A DNA stretch of 64,000 bases. Origin: Pseudomonadota bacterium (lineage in GTDB: Bacteria; Pseudomonadota; Alphaproteobacteria; Rhizobiales; Aestuariivirgaceae). The DNA lies in contig CAUJIO010000082.1 in assembly GCA_963205315.1 (NCBI GenBank), forward strand, positions 1 to 64,000, written 5' to 3'. Shown piece after piece: positions 19,072 to 27,968 of the stretch. The position numbers and the translations under genes are program-made. How positions within the stretch are numbered: the stretch's first letter is position 1; every line of letters starts with the position of its first letter. The notes below the pieces were generated by a model. The model did no database searches, was not told where the DNA came from, and was given only the letters and a program-made list of their open reading frames with translations.

Positions 19072-19236
19072 TCAGCGGATATGGTCGTGCCCATGAACCT
19101 GTTGTCCGGCGTCCATGTAGCGATTGAAATCGGCGAGCGTACGGGCAATCAGCCCCAACACGGCTGAAAGCTGCGAGACGAAACCGATGTGCACTGCAGG
19201 GGCTTGCGGCTTGAGGTGTGTTGCTGTCGCGGCCAT
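19072..19236 (-). CDS. Small protein, unknown function
   Basis: The frame codes for 54 residues: an Ala/Thr/Pro-rich start, then FVSQLSAVLGLIARTLADFNRYMDAG, which could form one amphipathic helix, and a His-rich tail. It is too short for strong statistics, but AGGAG stands eight bases before the ATG. It lies tail to tail with the HxlR gene (6 bp apart) and head to head with the SARP gene, and it may share the dyad at 19314-19365. I do not recognise it. Confidence 0.5.
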   Translation of the reverse strand: MAATATHLKPQAPAVHIGFVSQLSAVLGLIARTLADFNRYMDAGQQVHGHDHIR

Positions 19237-19313
19237 GTGGGTTGCTCCTTTGTGATGACCGCTATCCTGCGCCCTGCCCCGCAAGCCCACCGTGAGACTG
19301 GCCGTGAAATGGT

Positions 19314-19365
19314 GTGAGAAATGCGCTAATATTGATACAAATTTGAAATTTGGGGCATTTCTCAC
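19314..19365. promoter_or_regulatory. Inverted repeat with 11-bp perfect arms before the SARP gene
   Basis: GTGAGAAATGC (19314-19324) is matched by GCATTTCTCAC (19355-19365) across a 30-bp A/T-rich spacer. The right arm ends two bases before the ATG at 19368. Arms on successive helical turns with a low-melting middle suggest an operator or a looped control element for the SARP gene or the small divergent ORF. Confidence 0.55.
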
Positions 19366-19367
19366 GC

Positions 19368-21260
19368 ATGGCGGGCGGGCAAAGGAGTTGGCGGCTGGCG
19401 TTGACGGGCGGCTTCAGACTGACTTCCGCCGAAGGTGCCGACATCAGGGTGAGCGGCAAGAAGGCAAAGGGGTTGCTGGCCATCCTGGCGATGTCTCCCG
19501 GACTTGCATCGACCCGCGCGCGGCTCAGGTCGCTGCTGTGGAGCGACCGCGGTGAGGCCCAGGCGGGCGACAGCTTGCGGCAACTGCTCGCCGTCCTGCG
19601 CAAGGAACTGACTGATCAGGGCTGCGAGATTCTTTACGTCCGCGACGATCAGGTCGGACTGCACGCTGCGACGCTTCGCGTCGACGCGGTCGAGATCATG
19701 ACGCTTCCGGCCCAGGAGGCTGCCGGCCTCTATCAGGGGCCGCTTCTCGATGGGCTCGACATCGGTGACGATCAATTCGAGGAGTGGCTGGCAGCCGACC
19801 GCAATGCGCTGCAAGCCGGCATGATCAAGATACTGGAACAGCTCTGCGCCGAAACCACCGGTGAAGCGCGGATTGCCACGGCAAAGCGCCTTGTTGCACT
19901 CGATCCGCTGCGCGAGGCCTCGCACCGCGCTCTGATCTCCGCCTTTCTCGCCATGGGAGAGAAAGCCCTTGCAAAGAAGCAGCTCGAGTTCTTGCGGCAG
20001 TTCCTCGAGCGCGAGCTTGGCAGCAAACCGTCTGCCGAAACGCTGCAGCTGTTCGAGTCTCCGATTGCGGCGGCAACTGCGGAATTGGCACAGCAATCGG
20101 CAAGGCCGGCCATTGCGGTGCTTGCCTTTGCGAACCTGAGCGACGACGCCGAGCAGCGCTATTTCAGCGACGGGATCAGTGCCGACATCGCCACCGAACT
20201 CTCACGCTTCCGCGAATTCGTGGTGAAGACCGACCGTGGTGACGATGGCAGCACCGACCTCGCGGCCTGGGGGCGGCGGCACGGATTTGACTTCGTGGTG
20301 ACGGGCAGTGTGCGGCGCCTGGGTCCGCGCATTCGCATCGCCGTCGTGCTGAATGCCACGCAGTCGGGCGAGCAAGTATGGCGCGAGCGTTTCGATGCCG
20401 ACGAACAGACTCTGTTCGACGTGCAGGACGCCATCGTGCAATCGATCACCTCACAGCTGGCAAGCCGCCTGCGGCTGGCGCGCCTCGATGCCGTAAAGCG
20501 CAAGCCGCCCGCCAGCCTCGCTGCCTATGACTATGTACTGCGCGGTGATTCCCTTCCCATTGGCAACCCAGCGATCGAGGAGGAAGCCCGCAAACTGTTC
20601 ATGCGCGCGATCGAACTGGATCCGGGTTATGCCCGCGCCCACGCGGCCCTCGCCGAATACGTGATGCTCAAATGGCTGCGCGATCTCGATGCCCCGAGCA
20701 GCCTTCTGGACGAAGCACTCGCCATAAGCGCCAAGAGCGTGTTGCTCGATGACAACGACCATATGTGCCATCTCACCTTGGGCAATATCCTTGCAGTATC
20801 GGGAAATTTCGTGAAGGCGCTGCATCACAGCCAGAGGGCGGTCGCCCTCAATCCCAACCACGCCGCATCCATTGCCCAGCTGGGATTTCTCCACGGTTTC
20901 TTGGGTGAGCCCGATGCCGGACTCGAATACTTTCACAAGGCCCGGCTCATCAATCCGCATTTCGAACCAAGTTGGTATTGGCGCGATATGGGGGTCGTCC
21001 TGTTCGTCGCAAGGCGCTATGAGGACGCCATCGCGGCCTTCGTCCGGTCGCCCGAGATGCTCGACTGGGTCGAGGCCTATCTTGCGGCGTGCTGCATCTA
21101 TCTCGGCCAGAAAGATCAGGCCCACGCGCACGCGGCGCGCCTGTTGCAACTGAAGCCCGGTTTCACCATCAGGAAATTCATGAGCCGCGAAGTCTACAAG
21201 CGCGACGAGGATACCGCGCATCTGGCGGAAGGACTGCGCCAAGCAGGAATTCCCGAATGA
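19368..21260 (+). CDS. SARP/BTAD-type regulator with TPR region
   Basis: The 630-residue protein begins with an OmpR-like winged helix (LTGGFRLTSAEGADIRVSGKKAKGLLAILA, residues about 10-85). A bacterial transcriptional activator domain follows (about 90-225; EEWLAADRNALQAGMIKILEQL, HRALISAFLAMGEKALAKKQ). A TolB/adenylate-cyclase-associated segment starts PAIAVLAFANLSDDAEQRYFSDGISADIATEL (about 245-375), and TPR repeats run to the end. There is no receiver domain, so it is not a two-component regulator. It probably senses a ligand through the TPR part. No target cluster is evident nearby. ATG at 19368 is preferred to a TTG at 19350. Confidence 0.8.
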   Translation: MAGGQRSWRLALTGGFRLTSAEGADIRVSGKKAKGLLAILAMSPGLASTRARLRSLLWSDRGEAQAGDSLRQLLAVLRKELTDQGCEILYVRDDQVGLHAATLRVDAVEIMTLPAQEAAGLYQGPLLDGLDIGDDQFEEWLAADRNALQAGMIKILEQLCAETTGEARIATAKRLVALDPLREASHRALISAFLAMGEKALAKKQLEFLRQFLERELGSKPSAETLQLFESPIAAATAELAQQSARPAIAVLAFANLSDDAEQRYFSDGISADIATELSRFREFVVKTDRGDDGSTDLAAWGRRHGFDFVVTGSVRRLGPRIRIAVVLNATQSGEQVWRERFDADEQTLFDVQDAIVQSITSQLASRLRLARLDAVKRKPPASLAAYDYVLRGDSLPIGNPAIEEEARKLFMRAIELDPGYARAHAALAEYVMLKWLRDLDAPSSLLDEALAISAKSVLLDDNDHMCHLTLGNILAVSGNFVKALHHSQRAVALNPNHAASIAQLGFLHGFLGEPDAGLEYFHKARLINPHFEPSWYWRDMGVVLFVARRYEDAIAAFVRSPEMLDWVEAYLAACCIYLGQKDQAHAHAARLLQLKPGFTIRKFMSREVYKRDEDTAHLAEGLRQAGIPE

Positions 21261-21489
21261 CGGCAGGCCCCTTGAACCGCGAGGCCGAACCATCTAACTT
21301 GCCATGCCAGTATCACCCATGATGACGTGACCCGCAGATCCATGCAGTTCCGCTTCTGGAAAGAGGACAACTCCACTGAAAGCACCAGCTAAGAAGACGT
21401 CTGCGTCCAAGGGCGCGGCGAAGAAGAAGCCCGCCACCAGCACCAAGGCTCGCAGCAGCAAGCCGAAATCGGCGAGTACCGCACGCGCG

Positions 21490-22293
21490 GTGAAGCCTAA
21501 GTCTCCGGCCCGGACGACATCCGCAAAGAAGCCTGCGGCAAAGAAATCCGCCTCGAAGGCAGGCGCTTCCAAGGCAAAGCCGTCCGTCAAGTTGAAGACA
21601 TTCGGCACAAAGTCCAAGGTGGCAGCCAAGACCACCGGCACCAAGGCAGTGGGCACCAAGGCCAAGACTCCTGCAAGGAAGCCGTCCGCCGGCAAGACCG
21701 CTGCGACCAAGTCTGCATCCTCGCGCACGCGGACGGTTGTCAGCAAGGGCGGCCCGAAGCGCGCTGCACCGCGTTCGAACCGCGCCGATGCCGCCACCAC
21801 GCGGCGGGCGCCCTATCGCCGCGCGCCGGTGAAGCCGGTTGAAGCGCCAGCGCCAGAGCCTGAGGTCGTGATCCCCGCCGAACTGCTGGAGGATGCGCCG
21901 AAGGCCGCGAAGCCCCGCAAGCCGCGCGGCAAGAAGGCCGAGCCGCCAAAGCCCCACGGCTCGCTTGATCTGGTGCTGGCCCAGCTCGACGATTCCAAGG
22001 CCGAGCAGATCGTCACCATCAACCTCGATGACAAGACGGCGATTGCCGACACCATGGTTGTAGCGTCCGGCCGTTCCAACCGTCATGTCGGCGCCATTGC
22101 CGACCAGCTGGTGGAAAAGCTCAAAGCGTCTGGCCGCCGCGACCTCAAGGTCGAGGGCATGCCGCAATGCGACTGGGTGCTGGTCGATGCCGGGGACGTC
22201 GTCGTCCACATCTTCCGTCCGGAAGTCAGAAGTTTCTACAATCTCGAGAAGCTCTGGTCGGAACACGCACCCAACGAACGCGCCATTCAGTAG
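21490..22293 (+). CDS. rsfS: Ribosomal silencing factor RsfS with long basic N-terminal extension
   Basis: The C-terminal about 110 residues are RsfS (LDLVLAQLDDSKAEQIVTINL, VVASGRSNRHVGAIADQLVEKL, DWVLVDAGDVVVHIFRPEVRSFYNLEKLW), which binds L14 and prevents subunit joining. The first about 155 residues are Lys/Ala/Pro/Ser-rich and histone-H1-like. GTG at 21490 is the first conventional start. However, the frame is open from 21331 and has the same Lys/Ala-rich composition from 21376, where a CTG follows AGAGGA. True initiation may be there. rlmH follows after 3 bp, as usual. Confidence 0.88.
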   Translation: MKPKSPARTTSAKKPAAKKSASKAGASKAKPSVKLKTFGTKSKVAAKTTGTKAVGTKAKTPARKPSAGKTAATKSASSRTRTVVSKGGPKRAAPRSNRADAATTRRAPYRRAPVKPVEAPAPEPEVVIPAELLEDAPKAAKPRKPRGKKAEPPKPHGSLDLVLAQLDDSKAEQIVTINLDDKTAIADTMVVASGRSNRHVGAIADQLVEKLKASGRRDLKVEGMPQCDWVLVDAGDVVVHIFRPEVRSFYNLEKLWSEHAPNERAIQ

Positions 22294-22296
22294 CCC

Positions 22297-22779
22297 GTGC
22301 GCCTGCAGGTCGTCGCCGTCGGCCGCTTGAAACCGGGACCGGAAAAGCTGATTGCCGAGGACTACCAGACGCGCGCCGAGGGCCTGGGCAAGAAAGCTGG
22401 CATCACCCGCATCGCGGTGACGGAGTTCTCCGAGTCACAGGCCTCCTCGCCTGCCGCCCGCATGGGCGATGAAGCGAAGCTGATTGCCGCAGCCCTGCCG
22501 CAAAAAGCATTCTCCATCGTCCTTGACGAGCGCGGCAAGGCGATGGCCAGCGAGGCGTTTGCCCAGACCCTGCAACGGCATCTCGATGGCGGGACACAGG
22601 ATCTGGCATTCCTGATCGGCGGACCCGACGGCCACGCAGCGGAAACCCGTGACCGCGCCGGCCTGCTGTTGAGTTTCGGCCCGATGACCTGGCCGCACCG
22701 CCTCGTCCGCATCATGTTGTTCGAACAGATTTACCGGGCGGTGACGATTATGGTTAATCATCCGTATCACCGCGCTTGA
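22297..22779 (+). CDS. rlmH: 23S rRNA (pseudouridine1915-N3)-methyltransferase
   Basis: The 160-residue protein has the SPOUT fold signature: [23 protein letters not shown] at the start, ALPQKAFSIVLDERGKAMASEAFA in the middle, LAFLIGGPDGHA (SAM-binding knot), and LLLSFGPMTWPHRLVRIMLFEQIYRAVTIMVNHPYHR at the C-terminus, which is almost invariant in RlmH. It starts with GTG right after rsfS, the usual neighbour. Length is typical. Confidence 0.96.
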   Translation: MRLQVVAVGRLKPGPEKLIAEDYQTRAEGLGKKAGITRIAVTEFSESQASSPAARMGDEAKLIAAALPQKAFSIVLDERGKAMASEAFAQTLQRHLDGGTQDLAFLIGGPDGHAAETRDRAGLLLSFGPMTWPHRLVRIMLFEQIYRAVTIMVNHPYHRA

Positions 22780-22836
22780 GTCGCCAGCCCCGGCTGAAGC
22801 CGCATTTTGAACAATAGGCAGCGATAGCACGGCCCG

Positions 22837-24078
22837 ATGATGAGACTGCGGAGTGCCCTGACGGTCCTCGCACTGGTATCGCTGATGCCGGGGGCGCGAG
22901 GGCTTGCGCAGGAACAGCAGCTCGACACGGTTGAACAGCAGCTTGAAAGTTCAAAGCAGGCCGAGGCCCGCATCGCCGCCGAAATCGCCGCCGCGATCAA
23001 GGAGCAGGATGGCGTAGCCGACAAGCTGGTGGCCATTTCCAAAGCCATTCAGGCGCAGGAGGCCTCGATTGCCGGCACCGAGACGGAACTGGCGAAACTC
23101 GCCACCGCCCGTGCCGAACTGTTGATCGATCTGGGCGAGAAGCAGGATGTCCTGTCGGAACTGCTGGCCGCCCTGCAGCGGCTGGAACAGAACCCGCCCC
23201 CGGCGCTGGTCGTGAAGCCCGACGACATTCTCTCCGCCCTGCGCGGTGCCATGCTGCTCGGCACCATCGTGCCCGAACTGCAGGAGGACGCCAACAAGCT
23301 GGTTGCCGAACTCGACCGGCTGAAACAGCTCGAGGCCCGCATCACCGAGCGCAAGCAGGCGGTGGCCGATGAAATCGCAAGACTTGAAACGGCACGCCTG
23401 GACCTGAATTCGCTTGTGGCCCGCAAGAAGGATCTGGTGAGCCGCGGCAGTGCCGACCTCGAATCCGAGAAGAAGCGCATTGCCGAACTGGGCGACAAGG
23501 CGAAATCGCTGAAGCAATTGCTCGCCAACCTTGCGGCAGAGAAAAAACGCGCCGAGGCCGAGGCCAGCCAGAAACTTGCCGCCGAAGAGCGTGAACGCCG
23601 CCGCCAGGAGGATATGCAGCGCCGCCCGAAGATGGTGTTTGCGGAAGCCCGCGGCAAACTGGACATTCCGGCCCAGGGCCAGGTGGTGCGCCGCTTCGGC
23701 GACGAAGATGGACTGGGCGGCCGGGTGCAGGGTGTGATGATTGCGACAAGGCCAGGTGCTCAGGTGATGACGCCCGCCGACGGCAAGGTGGAGTTCGCCG
23801 GCAACTTCCGCTCATATGGACAAGTTTTAATATTGAACCCGGGCGGCGGTTACCGCGTATTGCTGGCGGGAATGGACAAGGTCATACCGGGCGTGGGAGA
23901 GTTCCTGCGCGCCGGCGAGCCGGTGGGCGAAATGGGAAATGGCCCCGCTTCGGTCACACTTTTCGGTGAAGTGGTGCAGGACGGTCGCCCTGTGCTGTAT
24001 ATAGAATTCAGGAATAGCACTGAGGCTATCGATTCTGGTCCGTGGTGGATCGGCGGTTTGAAAGAGGCGCGTGGATGA
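22837..24078 (+). CDS. EnvC-like murein hydrolase activator (degenerate M23 domain)
   Basis: The 413-residue protein has a signal peptide (MMRLRSALTVLALVSLMPGARGLA), a long coiled coil (residues about 25-265, many Glu/Lys/Ala/Gln), and a C-terminal LytM/M23 domain beginning IPAQGQVVRRFGDEDGLGG. The zinc ligands of active M23 peptidases are absent: the expected HxxxD region reads GVMIAT and the HxH region reads YRVLLAGM. Such domains activate amidases rather than cut peptidoglycan, as in EnvC. It overlaps ctpA by ATGA, the usual alphaproteobacterial neighbour, and is likely co-transcribed with it. Confidence 0.9.
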   Translation: MMRLRSALTVLALVSLMPGARGLAQEQQLDTVEQQLESSKQAEARIAAEIAAAIKEQDGVADKLVAISKAIQAQEASIAGTETELAKLATARAELLIDLGEKQDVLSELLAALQRLEQNPPPALVVKPDDILSALRGAMLLGTIVPELQEDANKLVAELDRLKQLEARITERKQAVADEIARLETARLDLNSLVARKKDLVSRGSADLESEKKRIAELGDKAKSLKQLLANLAAEKKRAEAEASQKLAAEERERRRQEDMQRRPKMVFAEARGKLDIPAQGQVVRRFGDEDGLGGRVQGVMIATRPGAQVMTPADGKVEFAGNFRSYGQVLILNPGGGYRVLLAGMDKVIPGVGEFLRAGEPVGEMGNGPASVTLFGEVVQDGRPVLYIEFRNSTEAIDSGPWWIGGLKEARG

Positions 24079-25424
24079 AGAAGACTTCCCGTTTACAGAA
24101 TTTCGGTCTGGTTCTGGCTGGCGCGGTGTCCGCGTCCCTGCTGTGGCATGCATTCGGCGAGGCCGGTGCATCCTCCAACGCCGATACCTACAAGCAGCTC
24201 AACCTGTTCGGCGACGTGTTTGACCGGGTGCGTGCCGATTACGTCGAGGAGCCCAACGAGGGCCAGATGATCGAGGCCGCCATCAACGGCATGTTGGCCT
24301 CGCTCGATCCGCATTCGAGCTTCATGAACGCCAAGCAGTTCCAGGACATGAGCGTCCAGACGCGCGGCGAGTTCGGTGGCCTGGGCATCGAGGTGACCAT
24401 GGAGAATGGCGTCATCAAGGTGGTGTCTCCCATCGATGACACGCCGGCCTCGCGCGCCGGACTCATGGCAAATGACCTGATCGTCAAGATCGACGGCACC
24501 GAAATCCAGGGCATGACGCTGAACGACGCCGTCGACAAGATGCGCGGCAAGATCGGCAGCGACATCGTGTTGACCATCCAGCGCGAGGGCAAGGAGCCCT
24601 TCGAGCAGAAGCTGACGCGCGACCGCATCCGCGTGCAGTCGGTGAAGTACAATATCGAGGCCAATGACATCGGCTATATCCGCATCTCCTCCTTCACCGA
24701 GCAGACGCAGGAAGGCCTGGAAAAGGCCATGGCTCATTTCCGCACCACGCTGGGCGACAAGGCCAAGGGCTATATCCTCGACCTGCGCAACGACCCGGGC
24801 GGCCTGCTGGACATGGCGATCTCGGTGTCGGATTCCTTCCTCGACCGTGGCGAGGTCGTCTCGACCCGCGGCCGCCATGCGGATGAGACCCAGCGCTACA
24901 ACGCCACCAAGGGCGATCTGGCCGATGGCAAGCCGGTGATCATTCTCATCAACGGCGGCTCGGCCTCGGCCTCTGAAATCGTCGCCGGTGCCCTGCAGGA
25001 CCACAAGCGGGCCACGCTGATCGGCACCCGCAGCTTCGGCAAGGGATCGGTGCAGACCATCATCCCGCTGGGTGGGCAGGGCGCGCTCCGTCTGACCACG
25101 GCGCGCTATTACACGCCGGCCGGCCGCTCGATCCAGGCCAAGGGTATCGACGCCGATATCGTCATCGAGCAGGATCTGCCGCCTGAGCTCAAGGGCAAGA
25201 ATGTTTCGACCGAGGGCGAAGCCGGACTGCGCGGCCATCTGTCCAACGAGGCAGGCGGCGACGAGGGCGGCGGTTCATCCGCCTATGTGCCAGAAGACAA
25301 GACCAAGGACATGCAGCTGAAGGCGGCCATCGACATGCTGCATGGCGTGAAGGTCGTCACCAACGTCAAGCCCAAGGACGAGAAGCCGGCTGACGGCGGC
25401 AAGGCCGTGGCGACCCCCAACTGA
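24075..25424 (+). CDS. ctpA: C-terminal processing peptidase, S41 family
   Basis: The 449-residue protein has an N-terminal membrane anchor or signal (FGLVLAGAVSASLLWHAFG), a PDZ domain (about 100-165, GGLGIEVTMENGVIKVVSPIDDTPASRAG), and the S41 core. The Ser-Lys dyad is visible as Ser298 in NGGSASASEI and Lys323 in SFGKGSVQT, 25 residues apart as in CtpB. It cuts C-terminal tails of periplasmic proteins. The start overlaps the EnvC-like gene, and the pair is closed by a strong terminator. Confidence 0.96.
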   Translation: MKKTSRLQNFGLVLAGAVSASLLWHAFGEAGASSNADTYKQLNLFGDVFDRVRADYVEEPNEGQMIEAAINGMLASLDPHSSFMNAKQFQDMSVQTRGEFGGLGIEVTMENGVIKVVSPIDDTPASRAGLMANDLIVKIDGTEIQGMTLNDAVDKMRGKIGSDIVLTIQREGKEPFEQKLTRDRIRVQSVKYNIEANDIGYIRISSFTEQTQEGLEKAMAHFRTTLGDKAKGYILDLRNDPGGLLDMAISVSDSFLDRGEVVSTRGRHADETQRYNATKGDLADGKPVIILINGGSASASEIVAGALQDHKRATLIGTRSFGKGSVQTIIPLGGQGALRLTTARYYTPAGRSIQAKGIDADIVIEQDLPPELKGKNVSTEGEAGLRGHLSNEAGGDEGGGSSAYVPEDKTKDMQLKAAIDMLHGVKVVTNVKPKDEKPADGGKAVATPN

Positions 25425-25449
25425 AGCCTGACTGAATCCTTTCGAAAGG

Positions 25450-25477
25450 GCCGGAAGTTCCTGCTTCCGGCTTTTTT
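25450..25477 (+). terminator. Rho-independent terminator after ctpA
   Basis: GCCGGAAG and CTTCCGGC pair around a 6-nt loop, followed by TTTTTT. It lies 25 bp after the ctpA stop codon. Confidence 0.93.
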
Positions 25478-25492
25478 ATTGGTGCGCGTGCT

Positions 25493-25879
25493 TCAGTTGC
25501 CTGCCACTGCATCGCGGCGGAACTTCAGGATCTGTCCGCCGCTGCCGTTCGCCACGAACCATCCGGACTGCTGGGAGATCTTCCCGCATGTGGACTTACC
25601 CTCGGCCCATTTGTTCCACGCGACACACAGGGTATTGCCCTTCATGTACCACCGGCCGCGATCCTGCTGCCCGTAGGCTTCGCCCACCAGCCTGCCACCG
25701 GCAGACCCGGAGATATGAATGCGATAGCCCCGGACAACGGCTTCAAACTCACCCGGAAACAGTTTCCTGATCGAACTGGAGTCCAGATTGCCGGCAACCG
25801 CCGCGCCGTGAGGGGCTGCAAGGCCGATGGCCGAGATGGCCAAGACGATGATCTTCCGAGATATGCTGCTGCGTTCCAT
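25493..25879 (-). CDS. Secreted DUF995-like protein
   Basis: The 128-residue protein has a signal peptide (SRKIIVLAISAIGLAAPHGAAVA). The mature part has the DUF995 pattern: IRKLFPGEFEAVVRGYRIHISG, GGRLVGEAYGQQDRGRWYMKGNTLCVAWNKWAEGK (in two stretches), and a closing Trp-rich strand. These are beta-rich periplasmic proteins of unknown role found in rhizobia. ATG at 25879 is chosen for the AGAGGA upstream; a longer frame begins at 25906. It converges on ctpA and diverges from the deacetylase-like gene. Confidence 0.75.
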   Translation of the reverse strand: MERSSISRKIIVLAISAIGLAAPHGAAVAGNLDSSSIRKLFPGEFEAVVRGYRIHISGSAGGRLVGEAYGQQDRGRWYMKGNTLCVAWNKWAEGKSTCGKISQQSGWFVANGSGGQILKFRRDAVAGN

Positions 25880-25943
25880 CTTCGTTGTCCTCTCCCAGGT
25901 TCCCAATTGTGCCCAATCTGTGGCATCGCGACTGAACTCGCAT

Positions 25944-25958
25944 TGAACCCTCGGTTCA
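25944..25958. promoter_or_regulatory. Short dyad in divergent promoter region
   Basis: TGAACC and GGTTCA flank a 3-bp centre between the DUF995-like gene and the deacetylase-like gene. It may be an operator. The arms are short, so chance is possible. Confidence 0.25.
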
Positions 25959-26105
25959 TCGAAAGTTCATCTTTGAGCGCGTTTTCGCCCTGCAGGCCTG
26001 GCGCGCATCCAGTGTTTGGTCAATTTTATCGTGGTTAACAGGGTGTTAACGGTTGGCCTTCCAAACTCGCCCCAGTCGAATCAAAAGCTGTTGGTCAGAG
26101 AGTTC

Positions 26106-27296
26106 ATGTCCCGCGACGAGTTGCGGCAACCCTTGCGAAAGCGGAGCCTGAAGGAACGCCTGTGGTCGAGGCGGCCGAGTGCATTTGCGGCCACCGCAGT
26201 CGCACTTGCCGCCCTGATGACCGTTGGCGGCATCTGGGCCGCGCGTATTCCCTATCCCCATGCCGGCGAGCCGATCGTGACCGCCGCCATTCCGCCCGCC
26301 GAGGAACTGACGACCGCGTCAACCGACTCCGCTGACCAGCCGGACGGCACGGCAAAACCCGCTGAAGACGTGATCGATGAGAACGCCGCCGTTGCCGATG
26401 CGCCAGCCGAAGACGTCGAGACCGTCACGGAGCCGGAACCGGCCTACAAGAATGAGGCCGCGATCTATATTTCGCCCAACCGCCCGCTGAAGAAGGCACC
26501 CGTCGACAAGGTAACCGAAAACAGCCCGGACGGACCGCTGCCGCGCATTTCGGACAATGGCCGCAAGCCCTTCGACGTCTATTCACAGGTGACGCCGCTG
26601 GCCGTCTCGACGTCCGCCCGGCCGAAGATCACCATTCTCCTCGGCGGAATGGGCCTCAATGCAAGGCTGACTGACCGGGCGATCAAGGAACTGCCGGGCG
26701 ACATCAGTTTCGGCTTCGCGCCCTACGGCGACAACCTGCAGGAACAGGTGAATCGCGCCCGTGGCCGCGGCCACGAAATCATGCTGCAGGTTCCGATGGA
26801 ACCGGTTGGATATCCTGGCAATAACCCCGGCCCCAACACCATTCTCACCGATGCGACGGAGGATGCCAACCTCACGGCGCTGCGCTGGCACATGAGCCGC
26901 TTTGCCGGTTATTCAGGGGTCACCAACTACATGGGCGCCCGCCTGCTAGTCACCGAAGAGGCGATGAAGCCGGTGATGAAGGAACTGAAGAAACGCGGGC
27001 TGGTGTATTTCGAGGATGCGACGGTCAACCTGACGCTGTCGCCCAAGGTTGTGCAGCAGCTGCGCTTGCCGATGCAGCGTGCCACCATGGTCATCGATTC
27101 GGATCCAACGGCCCCGGCCATCGCCGAGGCTTTGCAGAAGCTTGAGGCTGAGGCCGTCGCCAACGGCTCTGCCATTGGTACGGGCTCCGGCCTTGAAGTC
27201 ACGATCGACACCGTTGCAGAGTGGGCCAAGGGCTTGCAGGAAAAAGGCATTCTGCTGGTGCCGGTCAGCGCCGCCTACAAGGGACGGGCGACCTGA
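26106..27296 (+). CDS. Divergent polysaccharide deacetylase family protein (YibQ-like)
   Basis: The 396-residue protein has a basic start, one membrane anchor ([20 protein letters not shown], residues about 25-44), and an acidic Ala/Pro/Glu linker to about residue 165. A deacetylase-like barrel follows: [59 protein letters not shown] (in parts), [19 protein letters not shown]. The family (DUF610/YibQ) has a degenerate polysaccharide deacetylase fold and often accompanies envC and ctpA, pointing to cell-wall work. Enzymatic activity is unproven. Its stop overlaps the rppH start (TGATG). Confidence 0.88.
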   Translation: MSRDELRQPLRKRSLKERLWSRRPSAFAATAVALAALMTVGGIWAARIPYPHAGEPIVTAAIPPAEELTTASTDSADQPDGTAKPAEDVIDENAAVADAPAEDVETVTEPEPAYKNEAAIYISPNRPLKKAPVDKVTENSPDGPLPRISDNGRKPFDVYSQVTPLAVSTSARPKITILLGGMGLNARLTDRAIKELPGDISFGFAPYGDNLQEQVNRARGRGHEIMLQVPMEPVGYPGNNPGPNTILTDATEDANLTALRWHMSRFAGYSGVTNYMGARLLVTEEAMKPVMKELKKRGLVYFEDATVNLTLSPKVVQQLRLPMQRATMVIDSDPTAPAIAEALQKLEAEAVANGSAIGTGSGLEVTIDTVAEWAKGLQEKGILLVPVSAAYKGRAT

Positions 27297-27790
27297 TGGG
27301 CAAGGACAAACCAATGGGCTACCGGCCTTGCGTTGGCGTGATGCTGCTCAACGCAGAAGGACTGGTGTGGATCGGCCGCCGTTTTGAAAAGCAGAACGAT
27401 GAGGGACTCGGCCACTGGTGGCAGATGCCGCAGGGCGGCATCGACGATGGTGAGGACCCGAAACTGGCTGCGCTGCGCGAGTTGGCGGAAGAAACCGCGG
27501 TCACCTCGGCCGAGGTCATCGCCGAATCGCGCGGCTGGTACAATTACGACCTGCCGGCGCATCTGATTGGAAAGTCTTGGAAAGGCCGCTACCGGGGCCA
27601 GACACAAAAGTGGTTCGCCTTGCGCTTCCTCGGCGAGGATTCGGAAGTCAATCTCGCACCAACAGGCCACAAGCAGGAATTTGACCAGTGGCGCTGGGCG
27701 AAGATGGACGAGGTGCTCGATCTCATCGTACCCTTCAAGCGCGGCGTCTATGAACAGGTCATCGCTGACTTTCGCAGTCTCGGAAAATAG
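27296..27790 (+). CDS. rppH: RNA pyrophosphohydrolase
   Basis: The 164-residue protein is a Nudix hydrolase: [21 protein letters not shown] at the start, the Nudix box [23 protein letters not shown] at residues about 46-68, and [19 protein letters not shown], which is typical of RppH. It removes pyrophosphate from 5'-triphosphate mRNA ends and so starts decay. The ATG shares a base with the upstream stop codon. In many alphaproteobacteria it follows the envC-ctpA-deacetylase genes, as here. Confidence 0.94.
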   Translation: MGKDKPMGYRPCVGVMLLNAEGLVWIGRRFEKQNDEGLGHWWQMPQGGIDDGEDPKLAALRELAEETAVTSAEVIAESRGWYNYDLPAHLIGKSWKGRYRGQTQKWFALRFLGEDSEVNLAPTGHKQEFDQWRWAKMDEVLDLIVPFKRGVYEQVIADFRSLGK

Positions 27791-27792
27791 TC

Positions 27793-27812
27793 TGTCTATA
27801 CTTGTATAGACA
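27793..27812. promoter_or_regulatory. Palindrome TGTCTATA-N4-TATAGACA, GntR/HutC-like operator candidate
   Basis: Two perfect 8-bp arms flank CTTG just after the rppH stop and 157 bp before the HAD gene. The right half, TTGTATAGACAA, resembles operators of HutC-type GntR regulators. No GntR gene is in the window. It may control the HAD gene. Confidence 0.5.
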
Positions 27813-27968
27813 AATCGAATTACCCCCGACTTTCCGCGATCCACGTCACAGTCTGATATCTTTATTTCTTGCAAATTGTTGTTCATGTCAGCGGTAACGT
27901 TTAAGAATCCGGCTGACCTTGCGTTGACGATAACGCCTCAGCCACAGACCAAGGGATGACCACGCACC

